Part shown: positions 36,201-48,200 of the stretch, piece after piece
Position numbering within the stretch: the stretch's first letter is position 1
Layout: every line of letters starts with the position of its first letter
Source: an uncultured Akkermansia sp.
GTDB taxonomy: Bacteria; Verrucomicrobiota; Verrucomicrobiia; Verrucomicrobiales; Akkermansiaceae
Length of the DNA: 58,340 nucleotides
Assembly (NCBI GenBank): GCA_947631275.1
Contig: CANRKR010000003.1
Span: 1 to 58,340, forward strand
Direction: 5' to 3'
Program-made: the position numbers and the translations under genes
The notes under the pieces: generated by a model
The model's input: the letters and a program-made list of their open reading frames with translations, nothing else
The model's database searches: none
What the model was told of the DNA's origin: nothing

Positions 36201-39200
36201 TCAGCGTGCCGCCGTTGCTCACGCTCGCCGTGCCTGCCGCCAGGGTCAGCGTCTTGCCCGCCGTCCCCAGCGTCGCGCTGCCGCCGGACACCGTCACCGC
36301 CCCGGCAATGCTCGCGGGCCCTTCCACCGTCAGGACGCTGCCCGTCCCGCTCACGCTCACCGTGCCGCTCAGGGTAAAGCTCTTCCCCTCCGCCGCCGCA
36401 TCCAGCACGAGCGCGCCGCCCTGCACGAGCAGGCTTCCGCCCTCGTACGTCCCGTGAATCGTCTGCCTGCCCGCGCCCTTCTTCGTCAGCAGCTCAAGCC
36501 CGGCGACATCCGCCGTCAGTTCCGCCCCGGCGCTCGTGAAGTTCGCGTCCGTCGTCCCGTCAAATTTCTTCCCGTCGAAGTCGATGATCAGCTTGGCGCC
36601 CGTCGCAGCAGAAACTGTCCCGCTCGTCCCCTCCAGGTACTTCACCGTGTAGCCCTCCGCATCCGTCGCCGTCACATCCAGCGTGCCGCCGCTCAGCTGC
36701 ACTGCGTACTTCGCCAGCGCGTCCGCAGAGTGGCCTCCAGCGGTATCCGCAAAGGCCAGTTGCAGCTTGCCTGCCGACACGTTCAGACGCCCTGCGCTAT
36801 TCGCAACCGTGCTAAATCCGTCGCCCAGGATGAGGGTGCCATTCCCCTTCTTGGTGATGGTGAAGGCCTTCCCGGCGTTATCTCCTTCCGTAGCCGTTCC
36901 GCTCAGCGTCCCATTCAGGGTGAACTTCGCAACATCGCTGGACTCGCTGAGATTTTGCATGACATTGATCGAGGTATCCGCCTCCGCCACGATATCCCAG
37001 GTCGTCGTCGGCTGCACGTTATTGCTGAACACGTACAGCGCAGCATCCATCGGAGGCCGAACGTTACTGAAGGTGAAGTTATCCACCGTCGCTCCCGAGC
37101 CGTCCCCGCTGAGGTGCAGCGTAGGTTTCTCCCCTGAGGATGTCTGATTGTTCAGCCAGTTGGCATCCCAAATCAAGATTGTAGAACCTTGTTCCACATA
37201 ATAATCCGCGACATTATTCATCATGGAGCCGCTGGTACCGGCAGCCACACTTTTCAGAACGAGCGTTGTCTTGTTGGAGGCGTCTGTTGTCGACCGCAAC
37301 CTTAGTGCGCCGAGTTTCGTGTTATCGCCATTCTCGGTGTTCAAGAAAGAGTAAAGAACTCCGGTCCCGTTATCAACGATCTGATTCTCCACGTCCTCCA
37401 ACACGAGTGTTCCTTCGCCGTGGGCGAGAGCCTGGTTCGTCGTGCTGAGGTTGTTCAGCGAATCCTCACCGTGGAAGACCACCTCGCTGCCCGCGTTGAT
37501 GGTCATGGAAGTGATGCTCTTTGTTCCGCCGGAGAAGACATCCACCGTGGCGGACGTCGTGTTGCTGCCCACCACCAGCGCGCCGAGGGTGAGGGCCTGG
37601 TTGCGGCTGCCCTCCGTGCCGAACTGCAGCGTGCCGTTGTTCACCGTGGTGTCCACCGCCTTCACCGTGGTTCCCGTGAATACCTGAGTGTACGCGCCGT
37701 CCTTCACGAGGTGAAGATTGGCGCTTTCCAGCGTGCCGCCGAAGGTCACCGGATCCCCGGTCACGTCCTTACCGGAGAGGATGAGGTGCCCGACGCCGTA
37801 TATCCTGCCGCCAGTGCCGGTGAGCGATTTCAGCGTCAGCTTCACGTTTTTGTGCGCCTCGGTGTTGTTCGATCCATCGCCGACCGTCAGGCTGCCGGAA
37901 AGATTGAGATTGCCAAGCTTGTTCTCTCCTGCGCCATTCAGGATGAGTTCTCCGGCCCCTTTCACCTGCACGGCATCCGTGGTCGTCACAAGACCTCGCA
38001 TGACCAGTTTAGTGGCATCGCCTGAAGTCTGCCCCACCGTGATAGCGCCGGAGCTGTACGCCTGCGTGAAGGTCTGCTGCCCCGCATTGAGGGTGATGGA
38101 GCCGATGTTGGCCAGCGTCCCGTCGAAGGTCGCGCCGCCTCCGTTCGTCAGCGTCAGCGAAACCTTGCCTGACCCACCGCCGCCCGCGGCAATCGTGCCG
38201 TTGCCGCTGAGCTTCGTGGCGGTCAGCGTCGCGTCCCCGGTCGCGCCCACCGTCAGGGAGCCGTTCACGGTCAGATCATCCACCGTGACGCTCGCTGCCG
38301 ACAGCGTCAGCGTACCGTTGTTATTCACCACAAAGTCGGTGTGGCTCAGCGACCCGCTGGTGAGCGTCTGGCTTGCGTTGTTGCCCACGGTGAAGGTCGT
38401 CACGCCGTCCATCGTGCCCGCGTAGCTGCCGCCCGTGCCGGTGATGGTCATCGCCACGGTCTGCCCGCCGGAGGCGATCCGGCTTCCAGTGTCCGTCCCG
38501 TTCAACGCGCCGACGGAGAGACTGAAGTTGCCCGTGCCCGCCGCGCCCAGGGTGAGCTGCCCGCCCGCCTGCGCTATGTTCAGGTTGTCGATCGTGCTGC
38601 TTGTGGCGTTGCCTTTCAGCGTGAGAGCCTTCTGCACGTTCAACTCGCCCAGGTGCATCTCCCCGCTGAGGCTTTGCCCCACGTTGTTCACGTCCAGTTT
38701 CGCGAGCTTGTCCGTCGCGCTGCCGATGGTCCCGGAGAAGTCGAACGTCCCGCTCGTCCCGTTCAGCGTGAGCGTCCCCGTGCTCGCCGTCAGCGAGCCG
38801 ATGCTGCCGGAGCCGGAAATCGCGCCCGCCGTGGCATTCGGATCCACCTGCAAATTCGTCCCGCTGCCGACAGCGACCTCCGAGAACGCACTCGCGCCCT
38901 TCAGCTGCACCGTGCCGCCGGTGATGTCCAGCTTGCCGTTCGCCGCCAGGCTCTTGTCGGTCACGCTGCCATCCAGCAGGAGCGTGCCCTCCCCGGCCTT
39001 GGTGATGCCCGCGCTGCCGGTCAGCCCGCCCTTCACCTCAATCGTGCTCTTCGTGCTTCCGCTGCCGCCGGTGGTGAACGTGAAGCTCGTCGACCCCACA
39101 TTCAGCGAGCCGGAGAGGCTCAGCGTGCCGCCGTAGTTGCTTCCGTCGTCCGTGCTGCTGCTGTCCGCGTCCGCCGTGGCGATGCCGCCCAGCCCCGACA

Positions 39201-42200
39201 CCGCGCCGGTGATGTTCAGCGTGCCGTCGCCGTACTTGGTCAGCGTCTCAGCAGTCTCATTCCCATCCGCGCCCTTCACCTCCGCCGCAATCGTCCCCGT
39301 GCTCTCCCTCCCACTCACAAGCACCGCCGCATCCTCATCCAGCACGAGCGAGCCGCCGGTGAGCGAAACGCCGCCATCCAGACGCAGCGCGCCGTACGAG
39401 AGGTATTGTTTATTCTCGTCGTCGCCGCTGGTGACATTCGCCTTGAAGCTATCGCCATCCGTGTACCCCTTGCCCGCGATGTGAATCTCCCCGGGAGTGG
39501 TCCCCTCCGCTTCGTCCACATCCGTCTGCGTGTAGCTCTTCTTCAGCCAGAACTGCGCGCCGACTTTCACGTCCACCCGCGCAAAGTACTCCGCATCGTC
39601 CTCATGCCCGGCGTTGGGCGTAGTGCCGTAGTCGTAGTAGAACACGTTGCCGTAGAGCCCCACTTCCTGCCCCTTCCACGATCCCTGGAACACCTCCGTG
39701 ATGTGCACCGGCGGCGTCAGATCGGACGCATCCAGCACGAGCTGCCCGGTGGTGTTCGCCTTGTAGCTGAAGTTGCTCCCGCGCTTCACGGTGAGACCCT
39801 CCGCCAGCTTCACCACGAGATCATTGTCCCCCAGGTCCAGCTCGCCGTCCAGCGTCAGCTCGCCGCTCCCGGCAATCGTCAGCTTGTCCGCCGCCGCCAC
39901 GGTCAATCCGCCCAGCGTCACGTCGCCCGCCAGCGTCCAGGTGACGCCATCAGCGGCAGTGCTGTTCTTGATCTGCAGCTTGTCCAGGTAGCTGTGGTTC
40001 GTCGTCCCGCCCATCGTCAGGCTCGTGCCGTCGAAGACCACCGTGCCAACGTAATTGTTGCCCTCCGGCGCGCTGTCCCCGCCATTCACCTCACCCAGCA
40101 CGACGCTTGAGCTGCTCCCGCTGAAGTGCAGCGTCGCGCCGCTCGCCACCGTCACCGCGCCGCTCTGGTGCACATTGCCGCCGAAGGCCAGTTCGCCCCC
40201 CTGCACGTCGATGGTCCCGCTGTGCTTCGTGGTGCTGGAGCCGAGGGCCGCCGAGAAGCTCTGCTTGCCCGCGCCGCTCTTCACGATGTTCAGATTCTCC
40301 CCGAAGCTCACCCCGGAGCTGAGTCCGTCCCCGCTTGTGTCCGTGGCATCCACCGTCAGCGTGCCGCTGCCCGTGATGCTGCCGTTCGTCCCGCTCATGC
40401 CGCCTGTGACCTTCAACGCATCCCCGGCGTCCTCCAGATTGATGCTGCCGTTCGTGCCCATGGTGAACGCCGAGCCGCCCGCCAGCTCGTTGTTGCTGCC
40501 ATCGAAGGTCAGCGTGCCGTTCACCGTCGCGCCCGTCAGCTTCGCCTGATTGCCCTCCGCCGAGCCGCCCAGCGTGATGCTGCCGCTCTGCTCCACGTTG
40601 ATCGTGCCGTCGCTCACATTGGTCAGCGTCTGACCGCTCGCCGTCCCGGACACCGTGATGTCCACGCCCTTGATGCTGCCGGTGAAGCTCTTCGCCTCAG
40701 TCAAGTTGCCGCCCAGGGTCAGCTTGCCGTTGGCTCCGTCTTCCGTTGCCCCGTTGATGCTGCCATCGCCCGTCAATCCGCCGTTCAGCGTGAGCTGAGC
40801 ATCCGCGCCCTCGGCCCCATTCGTGATGGAAATCGCACCGCTCACCGTTGCCAACCCGGTAACCGCCACCCCGCCGCTCACCGTGAGCTGCGCGTCGCTG
40901 TTCACCGTCATGGTTCCGCCCACGCTGCCCTGTCTGAACTCCAGCGTGCTGTCAATCGGATTGTTGTCGTCCGACTCCGTGATGTCATCCGTGCCATTGC
41001 CCACGGTGAGGTTGCCGGTGATCTGCACGCCATTCGTGTTGGTATTGGTGAACTTCAGCGTCCCGGAGTCGATGCTCACCGCGCCGAAGGTCATCGTGCC
41101 CGTCCCGCCGAAGGTGTGCGTATCGCTCGCCGCCGCCGTGTCCACCAGGAGGTCGAGATACTGACTGCCCAGTTGGCTCACTTTGCCCGTGAATTCGCTG
41201 CCCGTCCCCGTGAGGGTGAGTGTCTCATTCTGCGCTTCTCCCCCGCCCTTCCCGCCGCTCAGCTCACCCGTGCCGGTAATCTTCCCGGCCGACGTCGTGC
41301 CTTCCAGCTGCAGAACGCCGTCGTTGCCCACCGCCAGCTCATCCGCCGTGTTCCCGTCCCCGCTCAGCCGGAGCGTGCCTTTCTTCACGTCCACCTTCGA
41401 CCCCGTGAACGCCTGCTCGAAGTCCTGTATCTTGGCATTCGTGATGCCTGCAGTCACGTCCATGGTGATGGAATCCACACCCGTCAGACCGCTGGCGTAG
41501 ACCGCCTCCTCTCCTCCCTTGCTGTCCGCCACGCCCGTGAGCGTCAGCGCCAGCTTGTCAGTCGCATCCAGATTATTTCCGACGCCTTGTCCATCCGCCT
41601 TACGGAAGAACCAGGCCCCGTTCAGCGCGCCCGCGCTCAGCCCGGCCACGTTGTTCGAGAACGTCAGCTGCAGCCTGCCGCTGCCCTTAATCTCGCCGGC
41701 CACGCTGTTGTCCGTATTCGCAAACACCAGCGTCCCTCCGGCAAGCGGTTCATTTCCAAAGTCCACCCCTCCCGTCGCCTCCACCTTATTCGTCGCCGAC
41801 CCCAGCTCCAGCGTCCCGGCCGCGGAAAACACGATATCCGCGCCCTTGAACGCCCCTGTGATCTTCTGCGTGCCCGCCCCCGCCATCTCGATGCTGAGTC
41901 GAGTGGAATTACCATTTGTCTCTGAGATGTATGCCGAACTCGTAGCGGTCTTGCCATCGGCAAGCATAATCTTCAGCCTGGCATTCCCATAGTCCGGACC
42001 TGTGCTCGACTTCTCCTGACCGCGCACGTACCGATTCCCACTTCCGTTAAACCCACTGTCTTCCAGCGCGGTAATCTCGTACGACGAAGCCATCTGACTC
42101 ATCGCGTGCAGATCCGTACCCCCGGCGAGCTTGACAGTCACCCCGGTCAGGTCGTCTTCGTTCGTTTGATTACTTCCATTGTTCGCACCGAAATTAAACC

Positions 42201-45200
42201 TCAGCGTGCCTTCCTGCACGTCGATGGTTCCTCCGTGATTGTCCCCTCCCGACGTTTGCGCTGAGAACTGAGTCTGCACGAAGGTCAACGCGCCCGCGCC
42301 CTTCTTCGTGAGGGTGAGCCCATCGCTCGCGAAGGACAGCCTTGCCCTCAACCGCATGTTGCCGCTCGCCGCCTGGTAGATGGTCGCATCTGCTTCGATG
42401 GCAACGTTGCCCTGAATATCGGTATCCTCATCGAGCGTTCCGACGAGCGCGCCGTGGTTGTAATCCTGCTCAGTTCCCTCAGCCGGTGTGATGCCGGAAC
42501 CGGCAAGATGCAGGGTGAAGCCGGTGCCGGTGTGGTACAGTATGCCGGCACTCCCCAACAACAGCGCACTGCCGCTCGCCACGTCAAACTCCTTCACCCG
42601 CGCCAGACGTGCGGCATTGGCGTTTGAGGTCCCGACCGTTTCCAGTTTCAACGCCGTGCCGCTGGCGAGCTCGACGCGCGCAAGGCTCTTTGCAGCGTCA
42701 CTGCTCAGCATGCCCAGCAGGAACCAGTTGTCGTTCGCCGTCCCCTGAACCGTATTGCCCACATCCAGCACCAGAGTTCCATCGCCGTGAATATTCCCTG
42801 CTTTGTTAGTCTCGGTACTCCAACCTTGCGTCGTCGTCACCTTGAGCGTGCTCCCCCCGTTCACCGTGATGCCGTTGGTGAATGTCTTGTCTCCTGTCGT
42901 GTTGATCACCACCGTGGCGGTAGTCGATTCTGCACCCGAGGTGCCGACCGTGAGGCTGTCGACAGAGATCTCGTTGCTGGAACGAGTCTCAGCCACGCCC
43001 AGGTTCACCGTGCCGTTCTGGATGTCCAGCACGGACGCCGGTGCCGTACCACTGGTGGGAGAAGGATTCGAAACGATATTGCCGGTGAGGGTGATTTCCC
43101 TGTCCCCGGTCTTGATCAGATGAATCGATTGCAATTGTCCGGCGAAGGTGTCGTTTTGCCTCCCGTCCACTCCCTCCACCACGTTGCCGCTCAACCTGAG
43201 GATGGCAGCCGTGCCGCTCGCGGTGGAGATGATGGTATTTTGTGCGTCGATGTCCGCAACAGTCGTCAGGGCGCCGGTAATCTCGATCTCGGATCCGCTG
43301 CTGAGCCTGAGCTTCGGAGCCGATGATGTCGTCCCCATGGTGTAATCACCAGTCACCTTCAACGTCGTGTTTTCAGTCAGGGTGACAGTGGATCTCTCGT
43401 GCACAAAATTCCCTGTGAGAGTGTAGCTCTCCTGCGTGTTGCCCACATTTCCGAAAGTGATGGCCCCGTCCTTGTGATTCAGCGTGACTTTACCCGCAAT
43501 GCTGGTGCCGTTCCCCGTGAAATTGAGCTTGCCGTTATTTACATCAATAGTCGTGCTGTGAATCTGCTGATTGGCGCCGGAGAAGGTCAGGGTGCCATAC
43601 TGGACAGAGACATTCCCGTAAATCGCGGCGCTGGCGGTGTCGACGTAGAGGCTGGGATCTCCTTGAGCATTGTTCAACACCTGTGTCTCAGCGACGACGG
43701 AAATATCCGTCTTTTCCCCATCTCCGTTGCCGCCTATCGTGGTGCCCTTGAGATGAACGACCCCGTAGCGATCCAGTTTCACGCTCCCTCCGGTAATGTT
43801 GCCGGAGAGCTCAAGATAGTGATCATTCGAAGCTTTGTGAGAAACCACGATGTCCACATTCGAGACGTTGGCATGAAGCGCCTGCGTAGCAGTCCATGGC
43901 CCGTTCTCACCAAGGTCTCCAATCGTCAGCTTGGTGTAAGTGGCGTCGCCGCCGTCCTGTCCATCCGTCTTCTTGCCGGTGATGATGGCGGTGTTGCCTT
44001 CGCCTGATGCTCCCGCGTTGAGGCTCCCGGTCACCGTCAAATCGCTGTTCAGGGTCAGGGTCGAGGCGCCGTTCAGGGTCAGAGAAGCGAATTGCGTGGT
44101 GACGGCAGGCTCGGTCGAGGCGGTGGGTCCGATCTGCAGAGAGCCGGTGGAAGCGGAGCCGCCCGCTGTGCCCACGGTGACCGCGGCGTTTTGCACGCTG
44201 CCCGTGCCGCCCGCGAGGATGAGCTTGCCGGACTGCACCTTCAGCACAGAGCCGGTGAAGGCCCCGTTCAGGGTGAAGCCTTCGTCACTCGTCTGCCCCG
44301 TGTAGTCGAACTGCACGCCGATGGCGCCGTCGAAGGAGCCTGCCCCTGCATCCGTGCGGCTCAGGGCGAGCACGGAACCGGCATTCCCGTCGATGCTGCC
44401 CGCAGTTTCCCCGGCCTTCGTGCCCGTCAGGGCGTTCAGCGTGAGGGTGACCGCCGCGGAATCACCCAGCGTGAGCGTGCCGCCCGTCATCGTCAGGGAG
44501 CCGAGGTTGTTGGCGACGCCAGCCCCGCTGCCGTTGAGCGTGAGCGTGCCGCCGGTGATCTCCATCTTGCCGCTCGCCGCGTCCAGCGCGCCGCTCACCG
44601 TGGTGGTGAGCTGATCGCCGAAGACCGCGGTGTTGCCGTCGGTGATCGCCATCCTGCCCGCGACGGTCAGGGTATCATTGTCATTCCCGTCGCCCCGGAA
44701 GGTGTACTTCGCGCTGCCCGGGGTCCCGGTCGGCGGCTCCTTCCCGTACTGCTCCGCGCTGGTGACGGTGAGCGACTTCGCGTTCACGGCGCCATCCACG
44801 GTGATCGTGTAGCCGCTCTCCGGCATTCCTCCCTCGGGCGGTACGCTGCTGCCTGTCGCCGCAAAGACCGCCGCGCGACCATCGGCGAAGGCCTCGTAAA
44901 CGTCATCCACGTTCCATTCGTACGTCGTGCCGCCCGCCTGCCAGGTCAGGTTCCCATCCTTGCTGCTGTCCCCGTTGTCCCAGACCTCCGTGGCGCCGTC
45001 CGCGATCTCCCAGGTGAGCTTCCCGTCGTCCGTCAGGTGGAACGTGCGGTGCGCCAGGATGCCTGCTGAACCGTTATCGGCTGACTCGTAGAAGAAGTCG
45101 ATGCCGAAGTAATCGTCGAGCGTCTTGCCGGCCAGATTGAGGCTCGTCCCCTTCTCGACGAGCTGAGGATTCGCGTGCCGGTACGCCGTGAGATTCTTCG

Positions 45201-48200
45201 CGATCTTGCTCCCATCCAGCATCAGGGTGATCTCCGTGTCGTTGTCAATCGACGCGCTGTCCGCCAGCTTCAGATGCCCCGGTGTGGAGTCTTCCGGCTG
45301 ACCGAAGGTGTCCGCGACCCCCAGATAGATGGAGCCCTTGCCCGCCAATCCGCTCAGCGTGAGATTGTTGTTCCCCTCCAGATGCAGCTTGCCGGCTGAG
45401 GTCACCGACCCGTCGTCGCCCGTCTGCGCCTTCAGCTCGAGTTTGGTCAGGGAAGCGTTCGTCGCATCCGCCGCCTTGAAGGTCACCTCGGCGCTCTCGC
45501 CGATGACCAGAGACCCGGCGCTCGTGCCCGACTTGAACGTCCCGATTTCCGCCTTGCCATCCAGCGTCAGCGTGCCGCCGGTAAGTTCCAGCTCCGCAAG
45601 CGTCACCGCTCCGCCGAAGGTCTGGTTCGCGCTTTCGCCGCTCGCCGCCACCGAAATGCTGATGTCAGCGCCCTCGCCGCCGATGGTCCCGCCGAAGTCG
45701 CCGCCCGCGCCCGTGATGGCAATCTTCCCCTTGCCGGTGATGCTGTTGCCTTCGTCACCCGTCAGCCCCTCCACCGTCAGGGTGGGCGAGGTGGGGCTGC
45801 CCTCAGCCGAACCAATCGCCAGTTTGCCCTCGCTTCCGGTGTCTCCTGCCAGCTCGAGCGTGCCCATCGTGCCGCCCTGCGTCAGGGTGAGCGTCCCGCC
45901 GCTCACGGTGATATCCAGCGTCTTGCTATTGTCCGCCGCCAGGGCCTGCGCCACCGACACCGAACCGGCAACCGTCAGCGCGCCGCTCCCGCTCAGGGCG
46001 TCCAGCGTGAGGGCCTTGCCGCTGCCAACCTCCAGCGTGGCGGCGTCCGTCGTCGGCTGCTCCGAGGCGGCGACCTTGAGAGTCCCCAGACTGCCGCCGC
46101 CCGTGAGAACCAGCTTCGCCCCTTCGCTGAGGCTGACCTCGCCCGTGTAGCCATCCCCCGCACTCGCGGAACTCTCGCTCTTGCTCACCGCCGGGGTGAT
46201 GGTGAAGGTCCCGCCCGTGATGTTCAGCTTCCCGTTCCCGGCCAGCACATTCTTGCTCGTCCCTCCGTCCTCCTCGCCGGTCTTGTCGAGATCCGTGCCG
46301 CTCAGGATGATCGTGCCGTCGAAGGTCGCTTCCGCGCTCAGCGTCAGCGTGCCCGTGACGGTGAGGCTGTCGGTACTCCCCGTCTCCTCCGTCGTCCCGG
46401 TCGTGAAGCTGTACCCCGTAGCCGACACGGTCATGTTGTGCGCCGTCAGCGTCCCATCGATATCCACCGACTTGTTGGTTCCTTCCTCCGCGGTAAGCTC
46501 GCCGAAGGTGACGTTGTCCTTCCCGGTGTTGTAGAACGCGGAGTAGGCTTTGTTTTCGTCCGTTCCCGTCGTCCAGTCCTGCTCATCGCCCGTCCCGATG
46601 GTCCTCTGCTCCCAGGTCGCGGTCTTGCCGGTCCAGGTGAGGTCCACCGCCACGTCTTCGTCCAGCGTGTAGGTGAGCTTGCCGTCCGCGAGCGCCAGCT
46701 TGTAGTGCGCATCCGCCTCCGAATCATCCAGCACGACGGAGCCGCTGTTCGACCCGCCCTTCGTCCAGTCGAGGCTGCTCGCCCCGGTTCCGTCGAAGAA
46801 CTGCAGTCCGGTTGTGTCCAGACTCGCGATGCTCTCCATCTGCGCCCGCGTGAGCTTCAGCGTGAGCGTGTTCGAACCGGACGCCGACGGGCTGACGCTG
46901 TCCAGCGTGATCTTCGTGGCGGGATCCCCACCGCTGCCGCCCACCAGGCTGTCGCCCGTCAGGGTGAGCGTGACGTCGCCCGTCAGCGTGATCGCGCCGA
47001 AGTCGTAGCTCTTCTGCGCCGCGAGGCTGAGGTCGCCCCCGACCGACAGTGCGCCCAGGCTCCCGCTCATCTCCGCGATACTGCCGCCCGCCGTCAGCGT
47101 CAGGGAAGGCTTCTCACCCGTCCCCGCCGTGGCAGTGAGTGTGCCGATGGTCGCCGCCTTGGTAATCGTGAGCCCCGCATTCGCCCCCAGCGTGAGGTTC
47201 TGCGCCGCTGCCTGCGACACGCCATCGCCACTCGCCGCCGTCCCCAGCGACCCGATGGTATGAGTCCCCGCGCTCACCTCCAGATCGACCTTCACATCCG
47301 CGCTGCTGGTGAAGCTGCCGCTGCCGGCGAGTTTCAGCTTCGCCCCCGTGTCGCCCGTGACGCTGAATGCCCCGTTGCTCGACGTGGTATCGCTCAGGGA
47401 CGCCACCGTGTACGTGCCCGTGCCCTTCAGCTCCAGCGTCGTATTCTGCGCCATCGTGAGCCCGATGCTCCCCAACTGCGCCGTCCCGTCCTCCTGATAA
47501 TTCAGAACGAGCTTGCCCCCCGTCACCGCAATCCCCGCGCCGCTCCCCGCCTCCACCTTCCACGCATCCGTCGTCCCGCCGCCGAGCGTCAACGTGCCCT
47601 CCCCCGCCTTGGTCAACGTGTGCCCGCCGAGGTCCAGGCTGGTGGTGGCGCCCGTGCCGGAAGTGGCGTACTGCGAGAGCACCAGATCGGCGTTCTCCGC
47701 AACACTCACCGTGGCGTTCCCTCCCAGCACGACCTGCCGGTTCATGTACGCCGTGCCGCTCCCCGTCGTCGTCACCGACACAGCATCCCCTGTGCCGCCT
47801 CCCGCGATGCTCAGCGTGAGATCCTTCTGCGCGCCGCTCGAGTCGCCGAAGAGCGTCCCGTTCCCTGCATCCGCACTGAAGCTCAGGGTATTGGCGCTTG
47901 TCTCGAGGGACAGATTCTTGATGTTCTTCAACTTCGCGGCAACATCGCCGGTGATGGTGAGCGTGGTGTTCCCGGTGAGCTCAACGGTGTCGATGGCAGC
48001 GCCGTCGCCGCTGATGAGCGTGAAGAGATCCTCACTGCTGGCGGCGCTCCACGTGACCCTGTCGAGTCCGTTCAGCTCCAGCGTGCCGTCTCCGGAAACA
48101 ACCCCGGTGTTGCCATTCCAGCCCTGCGTCGTCTTCACCACGAGCTTGCTGTCCTTGTTCACCGTCACGCCGCCCACAAAATTCTTACTGCCGGTCGTGA

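Noticed and set aside
26707..37137. A 3,476-codon open frame on the plus strand, opposite the giant gene
   Set aside because: It is aligned with the codons of the giant gene, so its stops would need TTA, CTA or TCA sense codons, which that part of the gene avoids. The translation is rich in His, Arg, Gln and Val with no domain. It is a by-product of codon bias.
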